A stretch of DNA of 64,000 nucleotides, from the NCBI GenBank assembly GCA_017506865.1, contig JAFCMP010000025.1:1-64000 (forward strand), given 5' to 3'. Positions within the stretch are counted from its first letter, which is position 1, and every line of letters begins with the position of its first letter. The translations under genes were made by a program, and so were the position numbers. A model generated the notes under the pieces. The model was not told the DNA's origin and made no database searches. It was given only the letters and a program-made list of their open reading frames with translations. The stretch is from Tribonema minus. Taxonomy: Eukaryota > Sar > Xanthophyceae > Tribonematales > Tribonemataceae. This document shows positions 53,792 to 64,000 of the stretch, one piece after another.

Positions 53792-56700
53792 GGTTGGCGG
53801 GGATGGAAGGGACGTGAGTCAGGACAGCGACATTTACACGAAACACGACGATGCTTTGCATCTGTGATTCATGGCACGCTTGCGATTTAAATACAATGCC
53901 GAGGTTTTTTAACACCAGCATCAGGCAAGTGCAGCAAATGAACCACCAGGAAAGCGCAGCAATGGAAGCTGCCAGAACTACCGCGTTGGTGGATCTTAAA
54001 AGGCTTGGACTGGCACTGATTCAATCCTGACAGACATGCTGAAAACTTGAAAGCGAACAGCAGAGTACCTGACTAGAGGCATCACCGATGACATACCTGC
54101 GCCGCCGCCGGCAGCCTGACTTCGCCAGCGCGTGATCGTGCATTCATCGCCATCGCCTTCAAGAAGGTCGCCTTCGGAGTGCCCTCCGAGTTCTGGGTGG
54201 GGGGTGCTGTGCTGAATTCAAGTCGCTGCGCTCGCTCCATCCTGTCAGTCCACAATAATCCTGCTTGTGCCGAATCCAATCGGCTGGGGTGGGCTGCTCT
54301 ATTGTGTGCCTGGTGGGAAGCTGGGTTGAAGTTGCAAGTGGGTTAAGCAACTGAGACACGCCCCACCAGCGCGCAACTCGCACGCACGCGCAGTTGACGT
54401 GCGGCAGCGCCCGCATGAGGACGGCGGCATGTGGCACGGCACGACGTCTCCCCGTCGCGCCCCCTCCCCGATCAGGTGATAGACTGTCCCGATTTTGATA
54501 TGCGGCGAAAAGCGCGGTCGAACGAAGCGAGCATATTGGTGTCTGCGGTCGGCGGCTGAGCCAGTTGGCAGAGCCGTCTGATCTCTGTGGAGATTTTAGA
54601 GATGGCGCGGTTGCAGTCAAATTACATGGTGGGCATACTACAGCGAAAAGGCAGCGCCAGCTTTAGTACTCCGCTGTTGTGCAGCCTTCACGTCTGCCTT
54701 GCCCAGCTCATATGAGCAAAAGCAGCACAGGAAGCTGAAATGCATCAATGCACCAAGGGGATGCTGGTGCAGCAGGATTTAGTGCATACAATGGTCGATG
54801 CCATCCAGTTGAACGCAACTGCAATACAGCAGAGAACAACCATGGTGCCACGGGCGTCCGTCTTGTGGGAGCATGTTTGATGCGTGTTGAGACTTCATCA
54901 GTACGCATCGACTGGGTAATACTATGACAACCAGACATCCAGCAGGCGGCGCTTGGGCTGCCACTGTTGTAGACAGTGCCTCAGGTGCTGTGCTGCAGGA
55001 AATGCAGATGATATTGCATCACTGTTGAAGTTGAAAACAGCACCCGGGTGAGCCGCAGTGACTGCTGGTGCCGCTCGTCCGACAGTCATTGCGCTCAGCG
55101 CCCAACGGTGCGAAGAAGAGGCTGTCCCAAGAATGCTTCAACTTCAAGTTGAGGCTGTCCACCGCGCGGAGCACACCCAGCGCGATAGATTGCATGTGAT
55201 CCACCAAAAGAGCGTTGACAACCACGTGGTCCTTGGCAACGCATGCGCGGAGAGACTGGGAGTCCGACGCGAACGTCTTCACGTCCTGGGTGAGAAGCGG
55301 GCAATTGCCAACGCTCAGCTTGGCAATACGCGAATGGCGAGTTTGGGTCAGGGCTAGGGTTGGGGCACGCGTCGCCGGCACCGCGCTGATAGTAACATAA
55401 TGTATAGTATAGAACATGATGTATAATATAGCCATCTAGCGATGCACACACTGTGGCGAGTTGAGTACGTGTCTGTGCGTCAGCGCTCGGGTGTTCAAGT
55501 TGTGTTGGTGCTGGTCCCTGTTGCGCAGCATGACCTACAGCAATAGCAAACATACAAACCCCATACGGTGCTTCAGCCTGAGCTAGTAGTAGTGGCTCCT
55601 GCATGACGCTGCGTGCAGGCTGCTGATGCGCGACGCGCTGGCACTGGTCAAGCAGAGTCAGAGTGAGAGTCAGATGGGCGTTATAGCAGCGCTTGCTGCA
55701 CGCTCGCTTGCTGTGCTCTAATAGCACTGGCAGGGCCGCCGCATAAACATGATGGGGGCGGAGCAGTAGCAGTGCCGCAGGCACAGTCGCCGAGCACATC
55801 ACACGCCCAAGTGCAACTGCCAGTGAGCAACGAATCACAACGCTCGCGCGCAAAACCAGCAGTGCTCAGAAGAGGGGGCACACGTACTATAGGCTGACAA
55901 CCACGGAGCGCAGGTCCTGTGGTACGCTGCAGTAGTCACGCGTGCGGCAAGCGTGCCCCTCCTTGTGCACGGCCTACATTGGAAATGTCATGGCAATCGC
56001 ATGCAGCCAACGACTACAGCACACGGTGTGCGTACTTGTAAGCAGCGGCATACCTCGACTCGCATCAGGTCCAAATACATCGCTGGCGGTTCTGGGAAAA
56101 CTGCGCATGGAGCCGTAGGCGGATGCGTGGTTCCTACTTCAGTGCGACACTCAGATACACAAGACCAGCGGCGCTGTCCAATCCTAGCAGCTGCTGCCGA
56201 TACCATACGCAAAGTTTGCAAAGGTAGCTGATTGCACGACGCTGCGCGATGCGTTGGCGCGTCACAGCGGCAGTTACAGTATAGCCAATGTTGGTGCGTC
56301 GAATGGCTCTTGAGGTGTATCAACGTCATGCATGCGCAGAAGCCATCAGGCGCAGTTGCAGTATAGCCAATGCCGGTGCGTCGAATAGCTCTTGATGTTT
56401 ATCAACGTCGTGCATGCGCAACTTGAAGCCATCAGGCGGTTGATGACTTCCCTTCACATGTTAGTTGGTATTCTTCCAGTTCACTGCCAAGCCGCTGACG
56501 AAGTCATTGCTCACCATTACTGGAATCAGGAAAAAATTGTGTCTGGCAGTCGGTCCAGATGTTAGGACACGGTGCGGTCAGGCATATTTCCTGCAAGTGA
56601 TCCTCGCAACAGCCTGAGCGCGACTAGCTGGCAGTGGCGCAACCCCGTCTTGCCTTGAACGCCAAGATCATAATCAGCTGAGTACACCGCACCATTTCAT

Positions 56701-57555
56701 ACTTCTATGCTGGATCAATCATACTTGTGTGATGCAGCCATCCATTCATGTCATCTCTGCCGAGGTGACAGAGATACAGACTCAGATGGTTGCATTGTGA
56801 AAAACCTTTTTTTGCCGCAGATTGCTTCTTGGCCTTGTATACATGACGGCCACTGGCAGGCGTGCTGGCAGCTCTGCACAGCGCGTGCGGCGCCATTACA
56901 CTCACTTCAATTTCACCTGACCTGTTGGTGAAGTACAATACTTGTGACCCGGGCTGCGCGCGGCCTGCGGTGCGCCACAGCGGCCGAGCGAGGCGCGTGC
57001 TCGCAAAGAATGTGCACGTACTAGTAGTACTACCTCTGCGCAGCGTGCAGTGTCGCAGCTCCGCCGTGAGCGCGCGGCGGCAGAAGTACGATGTACCGAC
57101 CGTGATGCGCATGCGATGCGCAGCCATCGCCTGCGGCTCGCGCGGCGCAGCGCCGCGGCCGTTACGACATGCTTCATGTATATCTGCCTTCATGCGCAGT
57201 GCTCAGCAACTCGTGGTGCGATGCATGTTATGTCTTGCCTACACAATGTCATGCCATGAGATCTAGATCAAACAAGCAAGAGACACAAGCAAGATGGTGT
57301 GGAGCCATATATTGACTTACCAGGGGCGTGGAGAGGAAGGAACCAGCAGCAGTTAACGCACTGACCAGTAGGATGAGAGATGCTTGGCCAGGGACGCTCA
57401 CAGGGAGATGTCTCTCTGCAAGCCAGGTGAGCTGACTTCTGCTCAGACCCCCCAGCGTGACCGCGTATCTTCAGGTCAACGTCACTGGTACTTCAAGACC
57501 TATTTAGTAATCTGCAACCTGGCCATAACATGCGCAACGCGCCGTTGCGATGCAG
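53792..57555. other. Long intergenic stretch, no gene supported
   Basis: Several short ORFs (for example 55,095-55,853 and 56,705-57,193, both minus) have no recognisable family and unlikely composition. No WD40 sequence of WDR19 was found here on either strand. Confidence 0.4.
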
Positions 57556-57844
57556 GTGCGTGGCCTCGAGCCGCGGCGGTGGCGGAGGACCGGTGCCTGC
57601 TCGCGGGCGAGGTCGCGGCTCTATTCGGCGATTACGGCCTCGCACAGGAGCTCATGGCAGCGCTCGACATGCGGCGCGCTCAAGCTCGCGGCGGCGTTGG
57701 CGCTGCGGCCGGGCGCGGTGCCGGAGGTGCGTCGCTGTTGTTGTCGGCTTCAATTTTTTGTTAAAGTGCAGTGCGGCGGGCACGGAGCGCACAGCGTGGC
57801 GCGGACGCTTGCTTCACTGGTTTTGTGTGAGCGTTGGTGGTGGT

Positions 57845-57905
57845 GTACTTTTCATTAATTCTCGCTCAGGGCGCGGAAAAGCCCAGATGAATGGTATCTA
57901 AATGT
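57845..57905 (+). repeat. Dispersed repeat, copy 3
   Basis: TTAATTCTCGCTCAGGGCGC followed by GGAAAAGCCCAGATGAATGG: same core as 3,050-3,105. It sits between IFT144 exon blocks 1 and 2. Confidence 0.75.
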
Positions 57906-57931
57906 CACAGTGGTGGTGTACTACTTGCGTT

Positions 57932-57990
57932 TGGCCCTGACCTTACCCTAACCCCTTCACCCTGACCCTGACCCAAACCCTATCCATAAC
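57932..57990 (+). repeat. Degenerate telomere-like tract
   Basis: Variants of CCCTAA/CCCTGA (ACCTTACCCTAACCCC, CCTGACCCTGACCCAAAC, CCATAACCC). Interstitial, short, mutated. Confidence 0.6.
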
Positions 57991-60633
57991 CCTGGGTGTT
58001 CGAGCGGATGTTCGAGCGGATGCTACCCCGGATGTCAGAGTTGTCTATTTTGTGATGTCTGCTTCAGTCTGAGCAGTATGCTCACCTCGTGATAGTACTA
58101 CCTGTGAATCTACTTCGTCACGGTGTTCACCGTCATGATGAAACATGACCGGCGGCCAGCACGCCCTTGGTCTGCGAACTCGATTCAACGACCGATGCAC
58201 GTGGATGCCACCAGGGGATGCGGAAGCGGTGCTGGAGGTGCTGCCGCGGCGCTTCTGCCGCCGGCAGAGCACAGGCGTGATTGACCATGCCCTCTCCTCC
58301 CCCCCCATTTTTGCGGCCACGCGGCAGATCAGCGCGGCATACGCGCAGCAGCTCGAGTTCCAGGCGAGAACGACACGGCGCTGCGCATGTTCCAGCAGGC
58401 GCTCGCGGGCCTTGACGACGGCGCCGCCGCTGCCGCCGCCGCCGCTGGCAGCACCGCCGCCGACGCCGCGCAGCTGCGCGTCACCTGCGCATGCTGCGGC
58501 TTGGCGACGTAAGGTGCAGCGTCACGCTGGCGCGGGCAGCAGCGGCCGGCGACAGCGGCGGCGTCGGCGTCAGGGGCGGCAGCTGCGGCGTGCGCCGGCG
58601 GCTGCTGCGCGAGTGCGCGCCGATACTGAAGGACATGCGCCAGGAGGCGGCGGCGCTGTGGGACGCGAGCGGCCTGTTTGAGAGGGCGCTCGCAATCTTC
58701 CTAGCGGCGCGCAACATGCCGTAGGCGACGGCGGTAGCCGAAGGTGCGACGCGCTGCGCACGCCTTCCCCCCATCAACCCCCCCCCCTACTTGCCCATGA
58801 ATGGGACGGGGGGGCTTTTTTCCTCTGCTCGGTGTGTCCGCGTTCGTACTGCCTGTTTAAGCGTGGGCAGAGGCCCGGGGCCGGTGCTTGTCAGTACTGA
58901 CTGCGCAGAGCGCCGCCGCGCTGCGCGACATGTGCCGCATCATGGTCGCGCGTCATCGCCCTCTGCACCCTGTCGTGCAGCTTCAGACAGTTTCAGGCGC
59001 CAGCTTCAAGACGTTCCTGCCGGGCTGACTGCCATGGGCAGTGCAGCCTATGGTGCTCAAAGCCGAGCATTCATGTCTTACAGAGCACCCTTCGACCCCC
59101 CCCGCCCGCCCCTCTCCTCCTCGACCATTCACTTTCCGCCGAGGACAACGGCGCCTTTCTAACCTCAACAAGTCCCCCTCCCCCCCTCTTTCTCTCCTCT
59201 GTTCCGCGCAGGTGACGCTGCCCAAGCTGCTGGGGCAGTATGCACGCGCTGCGAGGCGGCGGGCCAGTGCCAGTGGGACACGGCCGCGGCAATGTGCACG
59301 AGCGCGCGCACGACATGGACGCCGTTGTACGCCTGTGCCTAGACCAACTGGACCAGGTGACCCCCCCCCTTCCCCTTCACTGTGGCGTCTCTGGTGAGCA
59401 TCGCAGTGGACGGATCGCCCCCCCCCTTGGGCCCTTCAGTGTGTGTTTCTGGCAAATACAACAGCGCACGGACTGCAGAAGAGTGCTCCCGCTTCAGCAG
59501 CAGCGTGTGCAGGTGCCTGCGAACCTCGTTGCCGCTGATGCGCGTTGAGCGCTGCTGCTTGGTGGGTCTACCTGCCCACCTAACTATCCGAATGCGTGTG
59601 GCGCGCATCAGCTGGACGTCAGCGAGCGCTCAGATGGCGGGCGGGTTGACGGCGCCTTGTGGACGCGCTGTGGTGTGGCGGTGGCGCTGGGCCTGATCCG
59701 GGCGTGATAGAACTTGTGAAGAACGAGGTACATGACAGAGGGCCTGCCGCGCGGCGCCCACTGTGTCAGGTTCACTCTCTCGCAGCGGACTGCAGCGTCA
59801 CCAAGCGCGTGCATGATGCACTTAAAGTTTGCGGCTTGTTTGACGCGTGCACGCTACTGCAGCAGCAGCCGGCAAACATTGCGCCTTCAAGTTTGCCAGA
59901 ATTTGACAACGCTGCAGCTCCGAGAGTCTCACCCTCTCTAATCAGAGCCTTAGTGCACTGGCAGCTTGCCTGGTGTGTGCCGACGCCCCCGGGGCCCCGC
60001 CTTGCCCATGCTGCTGTGCGTCACGCGCTCTCTCACGCGTACTAGCCGCCGCGCCGCCGCCGCAGCCAGAGCGCGCCTTCGCGATCGTGAGCACGACCAC
60101 GAGCGCCGCGGGCGCCAAGAGCGTCTCGCGCTACCGTAGTGACTGCGCGACCGCCGGCAACTGGGGCGGCGCCATTGAATTCCTGCTCATGGCGCAGCGC
60201 GCAGACGATGCTTTTGAGCTCAGCCTGGCACAAGCGCACGAGCAGATGGCGGCGGTCGTCGGCGTGCGCGCGCGCGGCGGCAGCGGCGGCGGCGGCGGGG
60301 ACGCTGCTACCGGCGGACGCGCTGCGCGTCGCGCGGTACTACGAGGCGCAGGGAGGCCTCGGCGCGGCGGGGCGGCACCACCGTGCGCTCAAGCTGCTGC
60401 TGCAGCGCAGTGAGGCGGAGGCCGCGGCGGCGAGGGACGTGGTTGGGGGCGCGCGCACCGACATGCTCACACACACCCTCATCGGCTACCTCATGGGCGA
60501 GACGGACGGCATCTTCAACTTGAAGGACCTCAACCACATCTACTGCGTGTACCTCGCGCTTGGCAAATACGAGCAGGCGGCCAAGACGGCCATCATCACT
60601 GCACGTCAGCCTGCCAGAGGAGCAGGTGCGCGC

Positions 60634-60674
60634 GCATGCAAGTTTGCTGTATGCCATACAGCAAACTTGCATGC
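60634..60674. repeat. Perfect 41-bp palindrome
   Basis: 20-bp arm GCATGCAAGTTTGCTGTATG, one central base, then its exact reverse complement. It starts nine bases after the putative donor of the last IFT144 block. Confidence 0.95.
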
Positions 60675-61053
60675 CGCAGTGCGTGAGGGGTGGCGGTGCC
60701 GCTCGTCATGGAGCGGCAGCCGCGCGTTGCGCAGGTCACACAGCTGAAGTTTATGGTGCTGTGACGCTGCCTAGAGCGGTCCTGTGTCTGATATGTGTCG
60801 GTCAGCGCGTTGCTGCTTAAGCAATTGCGCTGTTGCGCTGCGTGCGGTCGCCACGGGAGACAGCTCAGGCTGCCGTCATCACTGGGACAGCTTCAAGTTC
60901 GCGCTGCTAGGCGCAGGACAGTTTCTCGTGTACTCCTTTTGACGGACACTCCATGTAACCTTGCCCGCAACCCTGACCGTGCGCGCGGCAGAACCTACGG
61001 CAGAACCTGTGATCACGTCGACGAACACTTTCAAATGGATGGCACTGCAGCAC

Positions 61054-61178
61054 GTATGGACTTGTATTCATAAAGGCCCAAGGGAGGCCGGGCTGCCTAT
61101 GCAATCGAAGAGCTTGCGTCAACGCAGCAGCCTTGTCTGCGCTGTGCCCTAGCAGCTTGGATACCGGCGCTGCAACAC
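61054..61178 (-). mobile_element. 5'-truncated LINE fragment (3' UTR plus last codons)
   Basis: Matches 31,737-31,860 of the intact LINE at about 90% identity by eye, including the ORF2 stop region. It starts at the same 3'-terminal GTATGGACTTGTATT. Flanks CTGCAGCAC (61,045-61,053) and CTGCAACAC (61,170-61,178) could be a target duplication with one mismatch, though the right one may belong to the element. Confidence 0.8.
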
Positions 61179-61254
61179 TCTACTGTAACATAGTAGTAGT
61201 AGTAATCCGCCTTGCTCAGCTACCTGACAATGGGTGCAGTGCTCCGCCTATCTC

Positions 61255-61378
61255 TGATCCTGACCCTGACCCTAACCCCATACCAAACCCTTATCGTAAC
61301 CCTATCCCTCACGTTTTAACAACGGGGGTTTACCCCCAGCTGACCAAAGCGTTGCTAACCCTAATTCTAACCCTAACT
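61255..61378 (+). repeat. Degenerate telomere-like tract
   Basis: Two clusters of CCCTGA/CCCTAA variants (TGACCCTGACCCTAACCCC; CTAACCCTAATTCTAACCC) separated by about 50 bp. Confidence 0.65.
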
Positions 61379-62379
61379 GCATGCGCGCGCCTTAGGCAAC
61401 GACCGCGAGGCGCACGCTGTCCTCTACTAGGCTATACGGCGCCTGGATGATCAATGCGCGTGCGTGCCGCAGGCGCTGTGGCGCCCATGCCTGCTGCTTC
61501 ACATACATGTCATTTTTGTAGAGACTTCCCGACACGTTTTTCAGCGAGTCGCAAATTCCATGCCGATAATAATTCGGTACAATGGTCGATTCACTGTTTT
61601 TGTCATGGGCCTCGGACGTCGGAGGCTGGCTGCACTCAGTCTGCTTGCACTCAACGTGGCGCTATGTGTATCCAACCCCGAGCCGCTATTTGCCATCGAC
61701 CTCGCTCAGGAGGATCATCCTGGTTACAACACGGAGCTCTGTGGAGAGTCGCTACAATCCGGTCAGCAGGTTTCTATGTGCAACATTGTGGGCCAGGTGA
61801 GCCTGCGTGCTGTCAGCTGCATGTCCCTGGAGCTGGCGCAGTTTTCAACTCCTACGCCCGGCCGGCCCGGCCCCGGCGGCTAACGGCAACCAGGCCGTTA
61901 TGATGCCACTGGCCTCCGGGGCTTGCTTAAAAGCAACTGCATGCAAGCGGCCTTCAAAACAAACTCTACTCTGAGTCACCCTTCGCTTGCTTAGCAGGAC
62001 GGCATCAAGCTGTTGTAGAGGTCCTGGAGTGGTGACACTAAGGCTTGTCTCGTTCACTTGAAGGCAGACCCTTCGTTTTACGCTGCATACTTGTCGGATC
62101 CTCGAGCTCACACTCAGTCAGGCAAAGCCGGGTGCCGTACTTACTTAGTCTAGTAGGCTGCGAGCGAAGATCAACCAGTCAGCCCGTAACCTCCAGCGAA
62201 TGTAAAACTTGCTCTGATGTTAAGGCTGGTGTGTTTGAAACATTAAATTTTGCGAATTCTAAGACTTGTTGATTCATAAAACACTGTTACAGTAGACTCT
62301 ATTAGTCTGGTACTTAATCTAGTAGGGTGTTGACAACTTGAATGTTACAGTACTTAAGATTTTCAAAGTTATGAACTTG

Positions 62380-62490
62380 GTAATTCTCGCTCATGGGGGC
62401 GCGAAAAAGCCCAGATGAATGGTATCCAACTTGAAGCTTGCTGTACGGAACATGGTCTTCCATGTCGTGTGACAGTCTGAAAGACTTAGT
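62380..62490 (+). repeat. Dispersed repeat, copy 4
   Basis: TAATTCTCGCTCATGGGGGC, then CGCGAAAAAGCCCAGATGAA, GCTTGCTGTACGGAAC, and GTGACAGTCTGAAAG, which also follows the core at 3,118-3,133. It links parts seen separately in copies 1 and 2. Confidence 0.75.
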
Positions 62491-64000
62491 GTCTTGATGA
62501 CCTTTGTACTACTGGTAGTACAGTAGTAACGTTACGATGTACTGTAGTATACTTAGCATCATAGTATTACAATGAAAACCAATCAAAAGATTGTAGAGCT
62601 CTTAGACTAGGTGACAAGGGATGATTAGCCGCAAGACTTAGTGCCTTCCACCAATAACCGTCACGGTGGTCGCCGCTGCTGCCGCAGCACTTGGCCATGA
62701 GTAAAACAGTAGTACCACCATTCCGGGATGATCCACCACTCACAAATGACATTCAAAGTTTGTGTGCACTGCAAGCTTTTAGCGTTCGAGGCATGAGTGT
62801 TCAGTATTGGAAAGGTCTCACGTGCCACGGCGTCACGCACGGTGTTCGGTTGGCCAGCTCCAGCCGGCGGCCCAACACAGAGGTTCAGCAGCTACTAGTA
62901 GTGGCAGCGCTCTTGAATGCGCGCAGACTATAGTTATAAGTGTAGAAGGTGATGACGCAGGTTTTGAACCAACCCATGCGGCGACATGGAAGGCCCCAGG
63001 TTGTTTAGCATGAGCTATCCGTAGCGTTGAACTTCTCCTTTCCTCACCTAGTTCGAGCAGTAGGCTAAGCGTAGCAGCGGAGCGCGTGTCAGGAGCCTTG
63101 TACAACACTTCGAAGTAATGTTTAAATTAGCCCTGCAGCAGGTCTAATTTGAAATGAAGCAGCAGCTGCAGTTGCTTCAATGATTGACACGTGATAGTGC
63201 ATGGCGGCAATTTAACTACAGGTCCTGGACCTGGTACTAGTAGTTTGACTTGTTAATAGTCTTGCATCGGCGGGATGAAGTCTGGCAGTATGACTCTGAC
63301 TCAGAGAGAGCATGCCTGACTTACAGCCCAGCCTGAGACTGAGACTGAGTGCGGAGTGCTGCAGCACCCTCAGGCTGTAGATCTACTCTGATACTCTTTG
63401 AACGGCGTGTGACAGCCTGAGATTTGGAGCTTCGATTGAATGTCGACTCGGAGGTTAGAATTTGAACTTTGCGTTGCAAAAAAAACAGGCCCTGCCAGAG
63501 GGGTCACCCGGGGTGAACTCTGCAAACTCCTCTCAAATCTGATGATGTGGGAAACATAGTCATCAATGCCCAGAAATAAATAGTGTAATACTACACAAAG
63601 TAACTCTTCTAAGGTAGTACTATTTAATAATTTTAAATTAGCAGAAATATTTTTCTACGGTTTTTGAGATGTTACTGACAGTCAGTCTGAGTGTAGTACT
63701 GACTCACTTACCCATAGAACATCATTGACAACCTGAACTGTGAGCTTTGGCTATTATTAACTTAGGAAGACAGAAGTTCAAATCCAAATTGAAGTTTGAA
63801 AAGTGCCAGTCACTGTGCTGATCATGGAATCCTAACCAACTTCAATACTCAGTCAGTCTGGGCCAGTGGTCCTTTCACCTCATCACCTCTGAGTCACTGA
63901 CAGGCTGTCAGTGAACTTTATGTTGAAAATCAGCAGCGAACACTGGCAGCCTGAGGGGCGAAGTTCAACCACTGTCAGTCTGGCAGACTCAGAAGCCTGA

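Larger units (their letters stand above)
57556..60625 (+). pseudogene. IFT144: WDR19/IFT144-like intraflagellar transport relic (C-terminal half only)
   Basis: Four exon blocks in family order: 57,556-57,726 (EDRCLLAGEVAALFGDYGLA, ALDMRR, ALKLAAALALRPGAVPE); 58,332-58,724 (ISAAYAQQLEF, GENDTALRMFQQAL, ECAPILKDMRQEAAAL); 59,212-59,356 (LPKLLGQYARA, HDMDAVVRLCLDQLD); 60,066-60,625 (GNWGGAIEFLLMAQRADDAF, LRVARYYEAQGG, DMLTHTLIGYLMGETDG, YEQAAKTAIITARQ). These match the TPR-like half of WDR19, a core IFT-A subunit in retrograde transport in cilia. At least five frame changes and small deletions relative to the family are needed (near 57,680, 58,373, 58,490, 59,250-59,310 and 60,295), and no WD40 half or C-terminal zinc end is found. 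Splice sites are still recognisable. A pseudogene is most likely. Confidence 0.7.
60675..64000. other. Gene-poor end of the window
   Basis: Contains the LINE fragment at 61,054, a telomere-like tract at 61,255 and a dispersed-repeat copy at 62,380. The last 1.5 kb is AT-rich, with many AGTCTGA/CTGACTC motifs. One short ORF (from about 61,605) starts with a hydrophobic, signal-like segment but has no other support. Confidence 0.4.

Noticed and set aside
55095..55853. 252-codon minus-strand ORF
   Set aside because: No recognisable domain; the composition resembles neighbouring non-coding DNA and it overlaps other ORFs equally.
61605..61883. Short ORF with a signal-peptide-like start
   Set aside because: No homologue, no splice continuation, and chance hydrophobic starts are common.
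62940..63015. Possible tRNA on the minus strand (A-box-like TAGCTCATGCT, B-box-like GGTTCAAAACC)
   Set aside because: Acceptor and T-stems do not pair, and the spacing does not give a cloverleaf.

Overview
This is eukaryotic nuclear DNA: many spliceosomal introns, a full-length non-LTR retrotransposon with a 12-bp target-site duplication, dispersed repeats, and degenerate CCCTAA-type telomere-like tracts. The best guess is a photosynthetic stramenopile (heterokont alga, xanthophyte or brown-alga-like). The Mpv17-family gene at 29-31 kb begins with a signal peptide followed by a Phe at the predicted cleavage point (SRA|FVQAP), the ASAFAP-type signal of secondary red plastids. The ankyrin repeats of the NGCPWDE type at 53 kb are also typical of stramenopiles. 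The assignment is inference.

Layout. 1-2.9 kb: partial LINE-like element on the minus strand, cut by the window edge. 4.0-7.8 kb: two tandem LRR paralogues on the minus strand, both frameshifted. 8-8.6 and 12.9-13.5 kb: two copies of a ~600-bp repeat, the first split by a 69-bp LINE fragment. 8.9-11.6 kb: a GHKL-ATPase/metalloprotease gene with several disruptions. 13.5-25.5 kb: a 12-exon minus-strand gene. All its splice phases agree, and it encodes an 861-residue protein joining a cyclic-nucleotide-binding domain, an EF-hand array and an aralar-type mitochondrial carrier. 26.1-28.9 kb: a peroxisomal enoyl-CoA reductase-like SDR. 29.1-31.2 kb: a plastid-targeted Mpv17/PMP22 protein, head to head with the SDR. 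31.7-41.5 kb: an intact 9.75-kb LINE carrying an OTU-type protease domain, reverse transcriptase and a restriction-like endonuclease. 42.9-46.0 kb: an Ala-rich RGG protein. 46.7-49.5 kb: a LysM-UBA protein. 49.6-53.8 kb: two ankyrin-type proteins. 57.5-60.6 kb: decayed WDR19/IFT144 exons. 60.6-64 kb: repeats and no gene I can support.

Two things stand out. First, the fusion carrier: it would place a metabolite carrier, thought by homology to exchange aspartate and glutamate, under a cyclic-nucleotide-type sensor as well as Ca2+. Second, almost every intron of that gene, and introns in three other genes, holds several degenerate direct copies of the neighbouring exon-intron junction ('exon-edge echoes'). 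I know of no named element that explains these. The fusion carrier, the LysM gene and the 7.1-kb LINE ORF contain no indel, so the many frameshifts elsewhere (LRR pair, GHKL gene, IFT144) are more likely real decay than sequencing noise. Single-base slips in long homopolymers remain open to doubt.
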